Source: Vicia villosa (lineage: Eukaryota > Streptophyta > Magnoliopsida > Fabales > Fabaceae). From it: 64,000 nucleotides of DNA. The stretch's first letter is position 1. Every line of letters starts with the position of its first letter. The DNA is taken from assembly GCF_029867415.1 (NCBI RefSeq), contig NC_081180.1, positions 150,093,068 through 150,157,067 of the forward strand. The letters run 5' to 3'. Of this stretch, positions 23,061 to 34,060 are shown one piece after another. Both the position numbers and the translations under genes were made by a program. The notes below the pieces were generated by a model, which had not been told where the DNA came from, did no database searches, and saw nothing but the letters and a program-made list of their open reading frames with translations.

Positions 23061-24828
23061 ACAACATCATTGATATAACAATATATTATTCTCAACATGA
23101 ATATTCAACCAACATACAAATTCGGTTCATTTCATAAAATACCGCAATTTACCGATAAACCGAATAATCAATTCGATTCCAATTATACTCTAATCAATTG
23201 AACACATTGAAATTAATTCCACTATTAATTAATCAACCAATTAATAAATACACTACATTAGTTCCAATTTATTGTTTCATTTTCTATTCTAAAACCAACA
23301 TTTAACATAAAGGATATTCAAATCCACACAATTTCGGTTGGTTCGTAAAATATCACAATTTCAACAAAATAACAACACCACAATAATCTACTAATTAAAC
23401 TTAGCTACCACGTTAATTTTCATTAAATTCGGGAGAACTAATTATACCGCTTAATTCGGCTATTTCGACCAAAACCGAACTGTTTTGAATTTTTCAGCAA
23501 CTTGCTAGCATCCTACTATTTCTATTATTTATTTGTATTAACTTTCCATTATCAAGATCACTCTTGTTTCCAAATCATGATTTTTGTAAAAGACAATCAA
23601 TAATTAGGCAAATATATGCATACCAAAAAAAAAAGAGTTGTAGATGGGAGGGGTGTGTCTTTAACCAATATGAAGTCTTCCAACTTTTTGTCATCGTATT
23701 CAATAATACTGTATGAGAGAATTTAGAAATAATCCCATCATCGATACTCTTTTTCTAACCATCAGTAACTTTTTCTAAATCTATCCTAACACATCCAAAT
23801 TGAAACCCCTCACCGTTAACATAAACAACACACATTAACTGTCAATCTATCAAATCTATCAATGCAAAATAGATCTTTTATAGAAGATGCTAAACACACT
23901 CAACTACAAATCTTCGTAAGAAACACAGTACCAGTACAAATATATAATAATCAACAATCAGAGAACTAGAAAAGCATTAACTAATTCTCAAAGCAAACAC
24001 AAAAATTAAATGAAACTTGATTGAACGAATGACCCACTAATTTTGCTCATTTTCCTCACAGACAGAATTCTCACTATTGTTTCAAATTCAAATTTCTATT
24101 TTCTACACAATAACCTAATCATGTTAATCTACACATTGACCCAATCATACAAACCCATAATAATAAGGATTCTCCTCCTTACCTCTTTGATTCTTCAAAC
24201 CCTAGCTCTCACTTGTTCCCCTTTTGCTCCTCTTCTCCATCTTCTATTCTCTTCTTTAAAATTCAGGAAATGAAATGATAATGTTATGTTTACTCTCCTC
24301 AATCCTTACTTTCTGATGTCATATTGGGCTTAAAAAAATAACACTCCCTATTTACTTCTAACTCTAATAAATAGGCCCAATTAAATATAATCTCTTAATA
24401 TCTCTATTTAGTTCAATAAACTAAATAAACACCAATACACACAATGTTAATTAATTCAATTAATTATTATATCTCATAACAATTAAATAATTATTTAACA
24501 CACCAAGTAAAATAAAATAATATAATACAATAAATACGGATAAAATCCTCTAATAACTCATTGTCTCATATTTCCGGTCTAATCTTAATTACTCGGAAAA
24601 TTCCCAAAACGCTAAATATTAATTCATTATCTAATACTAAAAATATTAAATTTTTCGATTAAATATTGATCCGCTATCCCAAACTAATACCGACTAAATC
24701 GTCCCAAAACGCGAAAATTTTAATAAACATCATAAATGACTAAATTAAGCAAATAATTATTAAAAACACCAAATAATATAATTACTAATATAATTAATAA
24801 AAATATTAATAAAAATCGGGATGTTACA
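23061..24828 (-). repeat. Chromovirus-like LTR (one end defined)
   Basis: The right end reads, on the minus strand, TGTAACATCCCGATTTTTATTAA followed by AT-rich sequence with TTAGTCGG and GGATAGCGGATC islands. This is characteristic of chromovirus (Tekay-type) LTRs. The left border is not clear, and no 5-bp duplication matching ACTGA (24829-24833) was found, so it may be truncated. It contains no supported gene. Confidence 0.45.
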
Positions 24829-25977
24829 ACTGACACGTGTCGGCATTATTTTTTTCAGAGGATTTTGGTGCTGTATATTTTATACATTTTTTCCATTTAA
24901 ATATCATTGCAAGTAAGAAAATCTGATACTCTGAATTTATTTCCATTGAAGAGAGATTTGTTTTGTACACTTCTCTGCTCCCAAATCTGTGCAGCAGAAA
25001 TAAACAAAAAGTAATCACAAATACAAGCAACGAAAGAATATAGAAACAAATCACAATGCGAAAGGAATGTGACAAACCTCAGAGATGGAGTTTTCCAAGG
25101 TTAGGTCAGAGTGAGGGATTCAATCGTAGGCGTCACCGAATTCAACATAGACCTTCGAAAGTGAGTGATGAATTTAGTAGATTATTGCGGGAAAAGTGAG
25201 TGTTAAGAAGTTGGAAGATGAGGGAACCTGTGATGGAGAGAGACCAGAAGGGAATGACGCAAGAAGCTTGAAGGAGGAGGGTTCTGTGTTAGTTAAATTT
25301 CTAGATTTCTTCTCCTTCTCCATGGCTACGTCGATGAGAGAGTTAGAGTTTGATGCTTCCACTAACCCAATAATGCCATGGTTCAAAGTATATGTCACAT
25401 CTGGAGGTTTCTTCGTTAGGGTTTCCTTTGTTTTGTGAGAAAAAGAGCGGCTGTGAACGGAGGGCGGAGAGGAGAACGAAGACTGTGAACGGAGGGAGAG
25501 CGACGGCTGTGAACGGCGGGCGGAGGGAGTTCGTGCTCTTGTAACTGTGAACGGAGGGAGAACGACGGTTGTTAATAGAGGGTGGATGGAGTTCGTGCTC
25601 GTGTGGCCGTGGAAGAGAGAAGAGGGAATTAGACTGAATTTAGGGCTTCTGTCATTTTGTTTTAATTTTTATAAATGGCCTAAGGCAGCGCTTGTTGAAA
25701 GCGCTTTCTAAAGAGGGTCTTTAGCAGCGCTTCCTAATATGGGCCTTTTAGCGCAGTCTAAGGTGGACCTTTTAGCAGCGCTTTTCATAAGCGTTGTCTA
25801 AGATGGGCCTTTTAGCAGCGCTTTTCATAAGTGTTGTCTAAGATGGGCCTTTTAGCAGCACTTTCACACAATTTTGTACGTGCTTTCCGTATTTTATTTT
25901 TTATTTAACTTATAGCAGCGCTTTTGGAAATAAGCGTTGTCTAAATTGCGCTGCCTAAAGTCATTTTTGGCGTAGTG
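24829..25977 (-). mobile_element. Right-end portion of a CACTA transposon
   Basis: The element ends in ...TTTTTGGCGTAGTG at 25977; the minus strand reads CACTACGCCAAAAATGAC, a CACTA terminus, followed by candidate duplication TCT (25978-25980). Inside lie subterminal repeats (25681-25977). Farther in is a minus-strand stretch resembling a plant 5' leader and first exon (AAACCCTAACGAAG near 25410-25425, possible start at 25396), preceded by degenerate GTGAACGGAGGG repeats (25441-25600). The left end of the element is not found in this window, consistent with the Ogre/chromovirus block having landed inside it. Confidence 0.65.
25681..25977. repeat. CACTA subterminal repeats AGCAGCGCTTTT
   Basis: Degenerate direct and inverted copies of TTAGCAGCGCTTTTCATAAGCG with spacers such as TCTAAGATGGGCC recur about every 45 bp up to the terminus. 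Clustered subterminal motifs are the usual binding sites for CACTA TNPA-type proteins. Confidence 0.7.
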
Positions 25978-25980
25978 TCT

Positions 25981-27317
25981 ACTTTCTTTGATAATTGTTT
26001 TAGTTGCTCACTATTATGAATGTTTTGATTTAGTAAGTCTTTGTTGGTTTGTTGTTGGGAAGCTATGAAGTTTTCCATCATGATTTTTAGATTTGACTTC
26101 CTAAGGGCGTTTGGAGCAGCTACAGGCGCTTTTTGATAGCCAGGTGGGACAGCAGGTGCTTGTCCAGGTGCGTACAACGCATTGTTGTTCTTATACGAAA
26201 AGTTTGGATGGTTCTTCCATCTAGTGTTGTACGTGTTAGAGTAAGGGTTTCCTTGAGCGTAGTTTACTTGATCAGATGGAATACCAGTCAGAAGTTGACA
26301 TTCGGCAAAGACATGTCCAGTTAATCCACAAATCTCGCAGTTAGGTGCTACAACTGCCGCGGTGGCTGAAGGAGTGATGGTTAAGTTCTCGATCTTTTGA
26401 GTTAAAGCGTCTACTTTAGCGTTAACGCGGTCTATACCACTTACTTCGTACGTTCCTCCTTTGGTTTAGGTTTTCTCTAGAGCAGCTCGTTCTCCTCCCC
26501 ATTGATAATGGTTTTGTGCCATGTTTTCTATGAGGTTGTATGCTTCATCATGGGGTTTGTCCATTAGAGCTCCGCCAGCAGCGACATCTATAATCATTTT
26601 AGTGTTATAAAGTAGACCACCATAGAAAGTATGGATGATCAGCCATGGTTCGAGTCCATGATGAGGGCATAGTCTAAGCATGTCCTTGTATCGTTCCCAA
26701 GCTTCGAAGAGTGATTCGTTATCTTTTTGGTTAAATCCGTTGATTTGACCTCTTAGCATAGTAGTTTTGCTAGGCGGGAAATATCTAGCTAAGAATACTC
26801 TCTTCAGTTCGTCCCATGTAGTTATGGAATTAGAAGGCAGGGACTGAAGCCACGCTCTAGCTCTATCTCTCAAAGAGAAGGGAAAAAGGCGTAATCGAAT
26901 AGCTTCGGAGCTAACGTTCTTAGCTTTGACAGTGTCGGCATATTGCACGAACACGGATAAATAGAGATTAGGATCGTCTGCAGGGCTTCCAAAGAATTGG
27001 TTCTAATGGACAGCTTGTACCAATGAAGGTTTCCGTTCGAAATTGTTTGCCTCAATTGCAGATGGTGCGATACTTGAGTGCGGTTCAGCTCGTGAAGGAG
27101 TGGCGTAGTCTCTAAGAGGACGAGGGGAAGCCATCTCTAACTTCGGGGTGATTTGATTGATTTGATCAGTAAAGATCAATTCTTGGGAAATTGGAATTGG
27201 TGCTACTTCGGGAAGATTACAAGCTCGACGTCTTACGTTAACAAAATGTTCGATCTCGTTAATTCGTTGTATTAAATCCCCTCCTTGTGAACGAGTACTT
27301 GGCATACAATCGTTCAA
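25981..27317 (-). pseudogene. Athila-type gag pseudogene
   Basis: Read right to left. An N-terminal part lies at 27317-27003. A retrotransposon gag domain follows at 26954-26466 (RLRLFPFSLRDRARAWLQSLP, WDELKRVFLARYFP, ESLFEAWERYKDMLRLCPHHG). Then come a zinc knuckle CEICGLTGHVFAEC (about 26290-26340) and a C-terminal Gln/Asn-rich piece. A frame change between 27003 and 26954 and an in-frame TAA at about 26466-26468 disable it. It starts about 70 bp inside the tRNA-Asp PBS, as expected for gag. The CACTA element cuts it at 25977; its continuation would be left of the CACTA insertion and is not in this window. Confidence 0.8.
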
Positions 27318-27384
27318 ACAGAAAGGAAAGAATTTTCCCTAGTCTCTACAGTGTAACAGTGAGTTACGATATCGACTTAAATAG

Positions 27385-27402
27385 TCCCCGACAACGGCGC
27401 CA
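27385..27402 (-). other. Primer-binding site of Athila element
   Basis: The minus strand reads TGGCGCCGTTGTCGGGGA, a tRNA-Asp PBS with one change, between the LTR at 27409 and the gag pseudogene. Confidence 0.85.
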
Positions 27403-27408
27403 AAAACT

Positions 27409-29197
27409 TGATCGCGACTTTACGTGTCTATAAATCTGATAACTGCAAGTGCATAGTCGTGTCATGTAGTTTTAAAAGATATCGAATCCACAGGAACTAT
27501 GAATCGATCTACCGTTATCTAAGGTTACTATGTAAAGCTAAGGCTACTAATATTTTGATTGTTTCTAAAAGGGAAGGTAATTATAAATTCTACGAAATAT
27601 AATAGTAAACGGATATCAGTATGTATTTCGTTTAACTTAGGTGATCCGAAGGTCCATTGGCTGTGGTATTCATTCAATTAAAGATCTTTATTAATTCTGT
27701 TGTTTAAAAGTCCTCCTCTCAAACTCTCGCTCTGTTGATTTAGACCACCATCCTAACTCATAGTGTACGCTCTCGCCATCCCATTAGATTTAGAAAAGCT
27801 TTTTGAAAATAACATAGTTAATAAAATGCCCGCTTTATGAAATCGTTATCTACTTAAATCCCCTAGTCTCAAACTCTCGCTCTGCTGACTCGGTTCATGC
27901 TAGTATTCCCTAACGTACGCTTTTGCTATCCCGCGTCGGGTTTAAAAACACTTTTTGAAAGTAAATAATTTCTTATTAGTTTTAATACGCTTTCGTCATC
28001 CTTAAAACTAATGTCCTATGTCTACTATCCAGTTAATAATCTCAAACTTTCGCTCTATTGATTTTAACCTTTGTCGGCCTTAAAACCTCAAACTCTCGCT
28101 CTATTGATTTTAAGACTCTATTAATTAAATTAGACATAAAACCAAAAACAAGTGATATTTAATAAAACATAATTAAGCCAATTTATTTCGGATCCCGCGG
28201 TTAACTTACTTTACATACCGATATCTTAATTAATTAGCCAGACATATTGATACGGTTAAACATGCATAAATTGGTGCGGTTTATAATGAAAGACATATTA
28301 AAAGGCATACAATATATCATGCAATTAAATAATATAAAGGCAGCAAATAAATAACCTGAATAAAATAAATCTGAAATAAATCTGGATCTTGGAGTACTCG
28401 AACTTCCGCCACAGGTCGGCTGGATCGTTCTTCAGAATTTACTAGGCGTAAAATTTAAAGGCAAGGAAAATAAAAACTAAATCTAACATAAGGCTAGATC
28501 TATAAAAGGTTCACAACAGTTTCCGGTGTAGAAATTGTTATGAGAAAAGAAAGCAATGAACAAAATGCGGAGAAAAATAAAATGCTTGAGAAATGAATTC
28601 GGCAGCACTTCGTTAGCAAAAATTCGGACTTGGAGAACTTAAGTATCAGCCTCCTTTTATAGGCGAGGTTCTGCAGATACGTTCCTTGAAAGTAGGGACT
28701 TTTTGACTTGGGACTCGGAGATGCACGTCCCCACTTTTTGAGGAGACCAAGGCAGCAGATTTGAGACGTGCGTCTCAAGTGGAGGATTTTTAGGAACGGT
28801 TGGAGACGGGCGTCTCCTCTTCGTGACGTGGCATGGACGTGGAAGTGGAGTGGGAGACGGACGTCTCCACTCTTTACTTGGTCTTCGTTAAATGTGTGGG
28901 CCACGCGCAAGTGATCATGTCTAGCTCCTTCGTGGGCTGGGCTTGCATCTTTGCATAATTGGGTCTTCTTTTGCACCCCTTTATTACTTTAACACCTCTC
29001 TTTCATTTTTTAAGAATAAATAATAATGATTTTTGCCCCATTTCTTCTTATTTTCACAAATAGTCTCAATATGAACTCAAAACCTGAAACATCGCAAATA
29101 CCCGCATAATATCATAATAAAACAATATAATTAAAAGAAAATGCTAATAATACTTATGGATTTTAAGATAAATATACGATATAAAATCGTGTTATCA
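27409..29197 (-). repeat. Athila 5' LTR
   Basis: The LTR is 1789 bp. The plus strand begins TGATCGCGAC next to the PBS and ends ...GTGTTATCA. Minus-strand termini are TGATAACACG...GATCA. It contains irregular repeats of CTCAAACTCTCGCTCT(G/A)(C/T)TGA (27718-28110). The minus-strand frame at 28500-28976 is judged fortuitous. Right-flanking GGGGG could be its duplication, but the partner is outside the window. Confidence 0.75.
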
Positions 29198-29330
29198 GGG
29201 GGCGCGGTGGAGTGGTTGAACGGATTAATGATGCAGGGAAATTTCTTAGGGGCAGCCCCTCACAAATTAAACAGTCAACAAGAGCGTGGGTTACCCCCTC
29301 GCTAAAAGCAACATTGAAACTGCAGCCTGC
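29198..29330 (+). repeat. Left part of an old copia-like LTR (host of Ogre-like insertion)
   Basis: This short stretch joins directly to 40052 once the 29331-40046 insertion and one CCTGC are removed. The joined sequence carries CAGCCCCTCGCTAA motifs, a TATAAATGG box and a U5-like end (see 40052-40432). The assignment is tentative. Confidence 0.35.
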
Positions 29331-32300
29331 TGTAGCGGTAAAAATGTGACTCGACGCGTTTTTCGCGCGCTCGAAGTACAACAGAGTCGCCACCGAACTT
29401 TATTTATTCCAAAAAGGAAAGGGAAAATATCGATAAAACCCACAAAATAAAAAGAGAATGAATAAGATGGTCATCGCAACCAAATTTAGGTTCGGGAGTC
29501 GGTTAAGCAAGGGGAAGGTATTAGCACCCCTCACCTCCATCGTACTCGATGGGACCCATTTAGTTATTCTTGTGATCGATTGTTAGCTTAAAATTTATTT
29601 GCGTTTATTTATTAGGTTGGAAAGAGGGAAGAAACAAAATAAGATTTTTTTATTATTGTGCTCGCCAAGACGTTTGTATCTTGTGCCTACGTATTCCCTA
29701 GTGCAATGGGAAAGTCAGAGCAATCGTAGTTCGGGGTAAGACTACGAATTTGTTGGTTGATTTTAGCGAGTGGTACTCGATCGCATTCAAATAATACTAT
29801 GCGCACATGGATAAGAAACTGTTTGCATCACTACAAGAATGGATAACTAAATCAAGATTGAGACAAGATTTTGGCCATCATCGCATTCGAGTGGAAAATG
29901 TTCGATCTTCACATGTGGAAGTATAATTGCATTTGAATTTTGACCATGTGTCTCGTTTTATAAAAAAAGTTTTAAAATTGAAAGGTGTGAATAAATTGAA
30001 GTTTGTTTGTTAAGAGAAATCAAACATCTAAACAAAGGCTTAACGGCCATCGCCTAAATGCTTGAAAGAGAAAATTGTACAAGTACGTACAAACCCCTCG
30101 TAGGTGATGAAAATGATTCGCGCTAGGGCGAGAGAAAGATATGATTTAGTGGATTGAAATATTTTATAAAAGGCGAGATGAATTGAGTTTGAAAGATCTT
30201 TAATTGGAATTCAAGCGTTCAAACAAAAGCTTAACGGCCATCGCCTAAACGCTTGAAAGAGAATTTAGCTAAATCGAGTTTTATGAAGTCTTTAATGGAG
30301 TCTACGCGCTTAAACAATGGCTTAACGGCCATCGCCTAATTGCTTAAAGAACAACTTGTACAAGTACGTACAAACCCTTCTTCATTATCCATTATAGACT
30401 AAATTTGATTTGATTAAAAGAAAATCGTTTTTGTAAAAGAGAGTGAGTTAAATCAATTTTTAAGAAGTCTTTAATGGAGTTTAAGCATCCAAACAAAGGC
30501 TTAACGGCCATCGCCTAAATGCTTAAAGAACAACTTGTACAAGTACGTACAAACCCTTCTTTCCATTATAGATAAAATGATTTGATTAGAAGAAAATGTT
30601 TTTTTTTTGTAAAAAAAAGGTGAATTAAATCGAGTTTGAAAGAAGCGTTTAATGGAATCCAAGTATTCGAATAAAAGCTTAACGGCCATCACCCAAATAC
30701 TTTTAGGACAACTCGTACAAGTACGTACGAACCCTCCTTGATTCATCCATTAAGACTTGAAACACGATTCGATTTAAAGATTATTTTTCTATCATTTTAA
30801 GATATTTGAAAATAAATTCTATATGTACAAAAGAATACATATTTTATTTTTGTCTTTTAATAAATATAGTAAAATAAATCAAATAATAAACATTTTTTGT
30901 GATTTTAGTATTATATAAATAAAACTTAAAAAATGAATAAAGAAAACCATTTATAAAAAAAACTAAAAAAAGAAACCATTGGGCCAGGAGGTGTTAAAAG
31001 GATAAGAGGGTGTAAAACCCAACAATGAAATAAAAAACAAAATAAAGGGGACTGGGCCGGATCTGGAGCGGGTTATGGGATCCAATATCCCTCTTCATCA
31101 TGGATCGGGTTAGAAAACCCTAGAGGCAAAAACGCAGCTCCTTGTTTCACTCTGCTTTTTACGAAAGAAAAAAAAAAAGGGAACGACCTTCAGCTCTCTC
31201 TCTCTCTCAACCGAAGCCATGGAAGGAACTCAGGCTCTCTCACGGTCTCTTCTCTCTCTCAATCTCTCGGTTACCAAGGATCAAACAAAGCATAACAATA
31301 TAAAAAAAACGGAACTCCCTCACTCGGTTTCTCTCAGTTCAACAAACACAGCAAAAAAAAAGAGCAATCAAAGAGCAACATCCTAATCGCTAAACACAAA
31401 TCCAAACCACATTTCTCTATGATTCAGTATATTACATGTTACAACATCGAAATCGGGAAGGCAAAATATACGAGACAGATCAACAGTTGAAGATAAACCG
31501 AGATTTACAGTGGATTACCGAGTTTGAAAGTTCCAAAAGACGAATCAAGGTAAGGTGAGTCTGAATCTCTCAGCACCGTATGTTCTTCGAGTTCCTCCTT
31601 CTTGCTGGGTTCTTGTTCTTCTTCGATTTATGTTTGTTCTTCTTCTCTGCTTCGATTTATGTTTGTTCTTCTTCTCTGCTTGTTGTTCTCTGAGTTGCGT
31701 CGCGGTTGAAAGGCGTCGTGTCTGTGAGTCGTTCGAAGTGTTGTGCGTGTTTGGTGTGTGAGGTTGGTTTTGATAATGAGAGGTTGTAGTTGTGATGAAT
31801 TATTGTGAAGGCTTATGGGTGAAGGTTGATATGGATGAAGAAGGTGAGGTTTGTTTTTGAGTGTGTTTTGGTTTTGACAGTATGAACAGAGATGAGGTGA
31901 AAGGTTAGAGGTGGTGTTTCTCTATTGTTTTTTGAAGATAATTTCGTGGCTTTTGGAGGAAGAGTTCTCTGTTAGATTGGTGAAATGTGGCCGATTTTTT
32001 TTTCCTTGCAGGTGTGTTTTTGCTCTGTTTTATAGATGGATGAAGGTGATTTTAAGGGGGAAATTAGGATGAAATTCGAACATTTATGGAAGCTGAATTT
32101 GGTGTTTTATGATGCAGGATTTGGCTTTGAATAGAAATGGTGAAAATTTTGGATGTATGGGGCAGCAATGGTGCAGGTAGTAGCAGGATTTTTGGACTGT
32201 TGTATTTGTTTTGGGATGGCAGGAAAGATGATGTTGAGATGTGAGAAAACGTTGAAGACACCTCTTCTGTAAAAAAACTTTTGTACTATTTTTTTGTTTG

Positions 32301-32733
32301 ACTTAGTGAAATGGCAAAAAGAATGAAATGGGCTTCCTAAAAGAATTAAATTGGGCCTAAAAAATAAATCAAACACTTTTTCTTATTTGTATAACAATAA
32401 CTAAAATAAATCCTAAAAAAAATAAAAACACTACTACTCTTAATAAATGAACAAAACAAAAATAAAAATTAAATTAAACTAGAAATTAAAACACAATTTT
32501 TTTAAATTTAAAATATAATAATAACAATAACAAACAATTATTTGTCGTCTAAGAATAAAATGAAACTTGGATGAATAAACAACTATGTGGATATAAAGCT
32601 ATTTTTGTTGACTTTAATAAAAAGTCTAATTTTTTCTAAAACATGCAATGATGCGATGATATAATGCAAATGAAATACGAATGCGATAATATCAAACGAA
32701 TGAAATATGCGGGTCAAAAATTGGGGTGCGACA
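29331..32733 (-). repeat. 3' LTR of non-autonomous Ogre-like element
   Basis: It begins on the plus strand TGTAGCGGTAAAAATG and ends TTGGGGTGCGACA. It contains the hairpin series at 30020-30735, a (CT)n-rich leader-like region near 31190-31265 and several short frames that recur identically in the other LTR and are not genes. Confidence 0.93.
30020..30735 (-). repeat. Five-copy hairpin series with constant loop and varying stems inside LTR
   Basis: Five copies share the core AGGCTTAACGGCCATCGCCTAA, flanked by short inverted arms that differ between copies: TTCAAGCGTT (30210-30219) with AACGCTTGAA (30248-30257); TTAAGCAT (30481-30488) with ATGCTTAA (30519-30526); AAGTATT (30661-30667) with AATACTT (30696-30702). 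The copies near 30025 and 30305 pair less well. A second small palindrome follows most copies: TTGTACAAGTACGTACAA, or TCGTACAAGTACGTACGA in the last. The whole series is duplicated in the other LTR at 37333-38048. Confidence 0.8.
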
Positions 32734-32749
32734 GATGCCCCTATTTAAG
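32734..32749 (-). other. Polypurine tract of non-autonomous Ogre-like element
   Basis: The minus strand reads CTTAAATAGGGGCATC directly before the 3' LTR start TGTCGCACC, as in the autonomous Ogre at 19501-19518. Confidence 0.8.
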
Positions 32750-32989
32750 TTTCTTCCATCAAAGATGTGAAGAGACTTAAATACAAAGTACACAATTTTT
32801 GTCCATATGCAAATGAAATGCAATGCATGGACTCTTTTTTTTGTTATTGCAATGTGATATAAGACATTCTTAAATCTCTGTTGGAAACTAGCGCCACAGG
32901 AGATTAACAATTGATGGAGAAACTTGGAAAACAGGGATAAAACTCTGGATAGTAAGAACGTCTAAGGGTGGCATTAGACGATACCTATA

Positions 32990-34060
32990 ATCCGATAAAT
33001 TTGAGAGTGACATTGAATGATTATGACATCCGATAACAGGCTTTGGATGGGAATAAAAAATTATGACACTCGATAACAGGCTTCGGATGGCAATGAAAGA
33101 TCATGATATCCAATAACAGGCTTTGGACGACAATGAAAGGTTATGACACTCGATAACAGGCTTCGGATGGCAATGAAAGATCACGATATCCAATAACAGG
33201 CTTTGGACGACAATGAAAGGTTATGACATCTGATAACAGGCTTCAGATGGCAATGACATCCGATAACAGGCTTTGGATGACAAAGGAGATTTATGACATC
33301 TGATAACAGGCTTCAGATGGCAATGAAAGATTATGACATCCAATAACAGGCTTTGGACGACAATGAAAGGTTATGACACTCGATAACAGGCTTCGGATGG
33401 CAATGAAAGATCACGATATCCAATAACAGGCTTTGGACGACAATGAAAGGTTATGACATCTGATAACAGGCTTCAGATGGCAATGACATCCGATAACAGG
33501 CTTTGGATGACAAAGGAGATTTATGACATCTGATAACAGGCTTCAGATGGCAATGAAAGATTATGACATCCAATAACAGGCTTCAGAGGGCAATGACATC
33601 CGATAACAGGCTTTGGATGACAATGAAGATTTATGACATCTGATAACAGGCCTCAGATGGCAATGAAAGATTATGACATCCGATAACAGGCTTTGGATGA
33701 CAATGAAGATTTATGACATCCGATAACAGGCTCTGGATGGCAATGAAAGATTATCCAATAACAAGCTTTGGATGAAAGAAGATTTATGACATCTGATAAC
33801 AGGCCTCAGATGGCAATAAAAGATTATGACATCCGATAACAGGTTTTGGATGACAATGAAGATTTATGACATCTGATAACAGGCCTCAGATGGCAATGAA
33901 GGATTATGACATCCAATAACAGGCTTTGGATGGCAATGAAAAACTACGACATCCGATAACAAGCTTCGGATGACAATGAAAGATTATGACATCCGATAAC
34001 ACGCTTTGGATGGCAATGAAGATTATGAATCCAATGACTAGCTTTGGGTGAAAGGACAAA
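32990..34060 (-). repeat. Minisatellite of hairpin monomers (GATAACAGGCTT) in Ogre-like internal region
   Basis: About 27 tandem monomers of roughly 38-42 bp have the form GACATCNGATAACAGGCTTNGATGGCAATGAAAGATTAT. Each has a 4-5 bp stem around a conserved loop ATAACAGGCT. Stem types alternate: TCTG/CAGA, TCCA/TGGA, TCCG/CGGA, plus TCCG/TGGA. It occupies the position of the 3' untranslated tandem arrays of Tat elements. No protein is encoded. Confidence 0.88.

Noticed and set aside
28500..28976. 158-residue minus-strand frame in the Athila LTR
   Set aside because: Located inside an LTR, with no domain and a composition unlike legume proteins. It is more likely chance.
30501..30746. 81-residue frame repeated at 37814-38059, and other paired frames at 31555/38867, 32064/39377 and 32107/39420
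   Set aside because: All are LTR-internal and duplicated with the LTR. Their low-complexity and repeat-derived content gives no support for a gene.
33000..34060. CRISPR-like array of short direct repeats
   Set aside because: Repeats are contiguous and degenerate without unique spacers, in plant retrotransposon DNA. It is a minisatellite.
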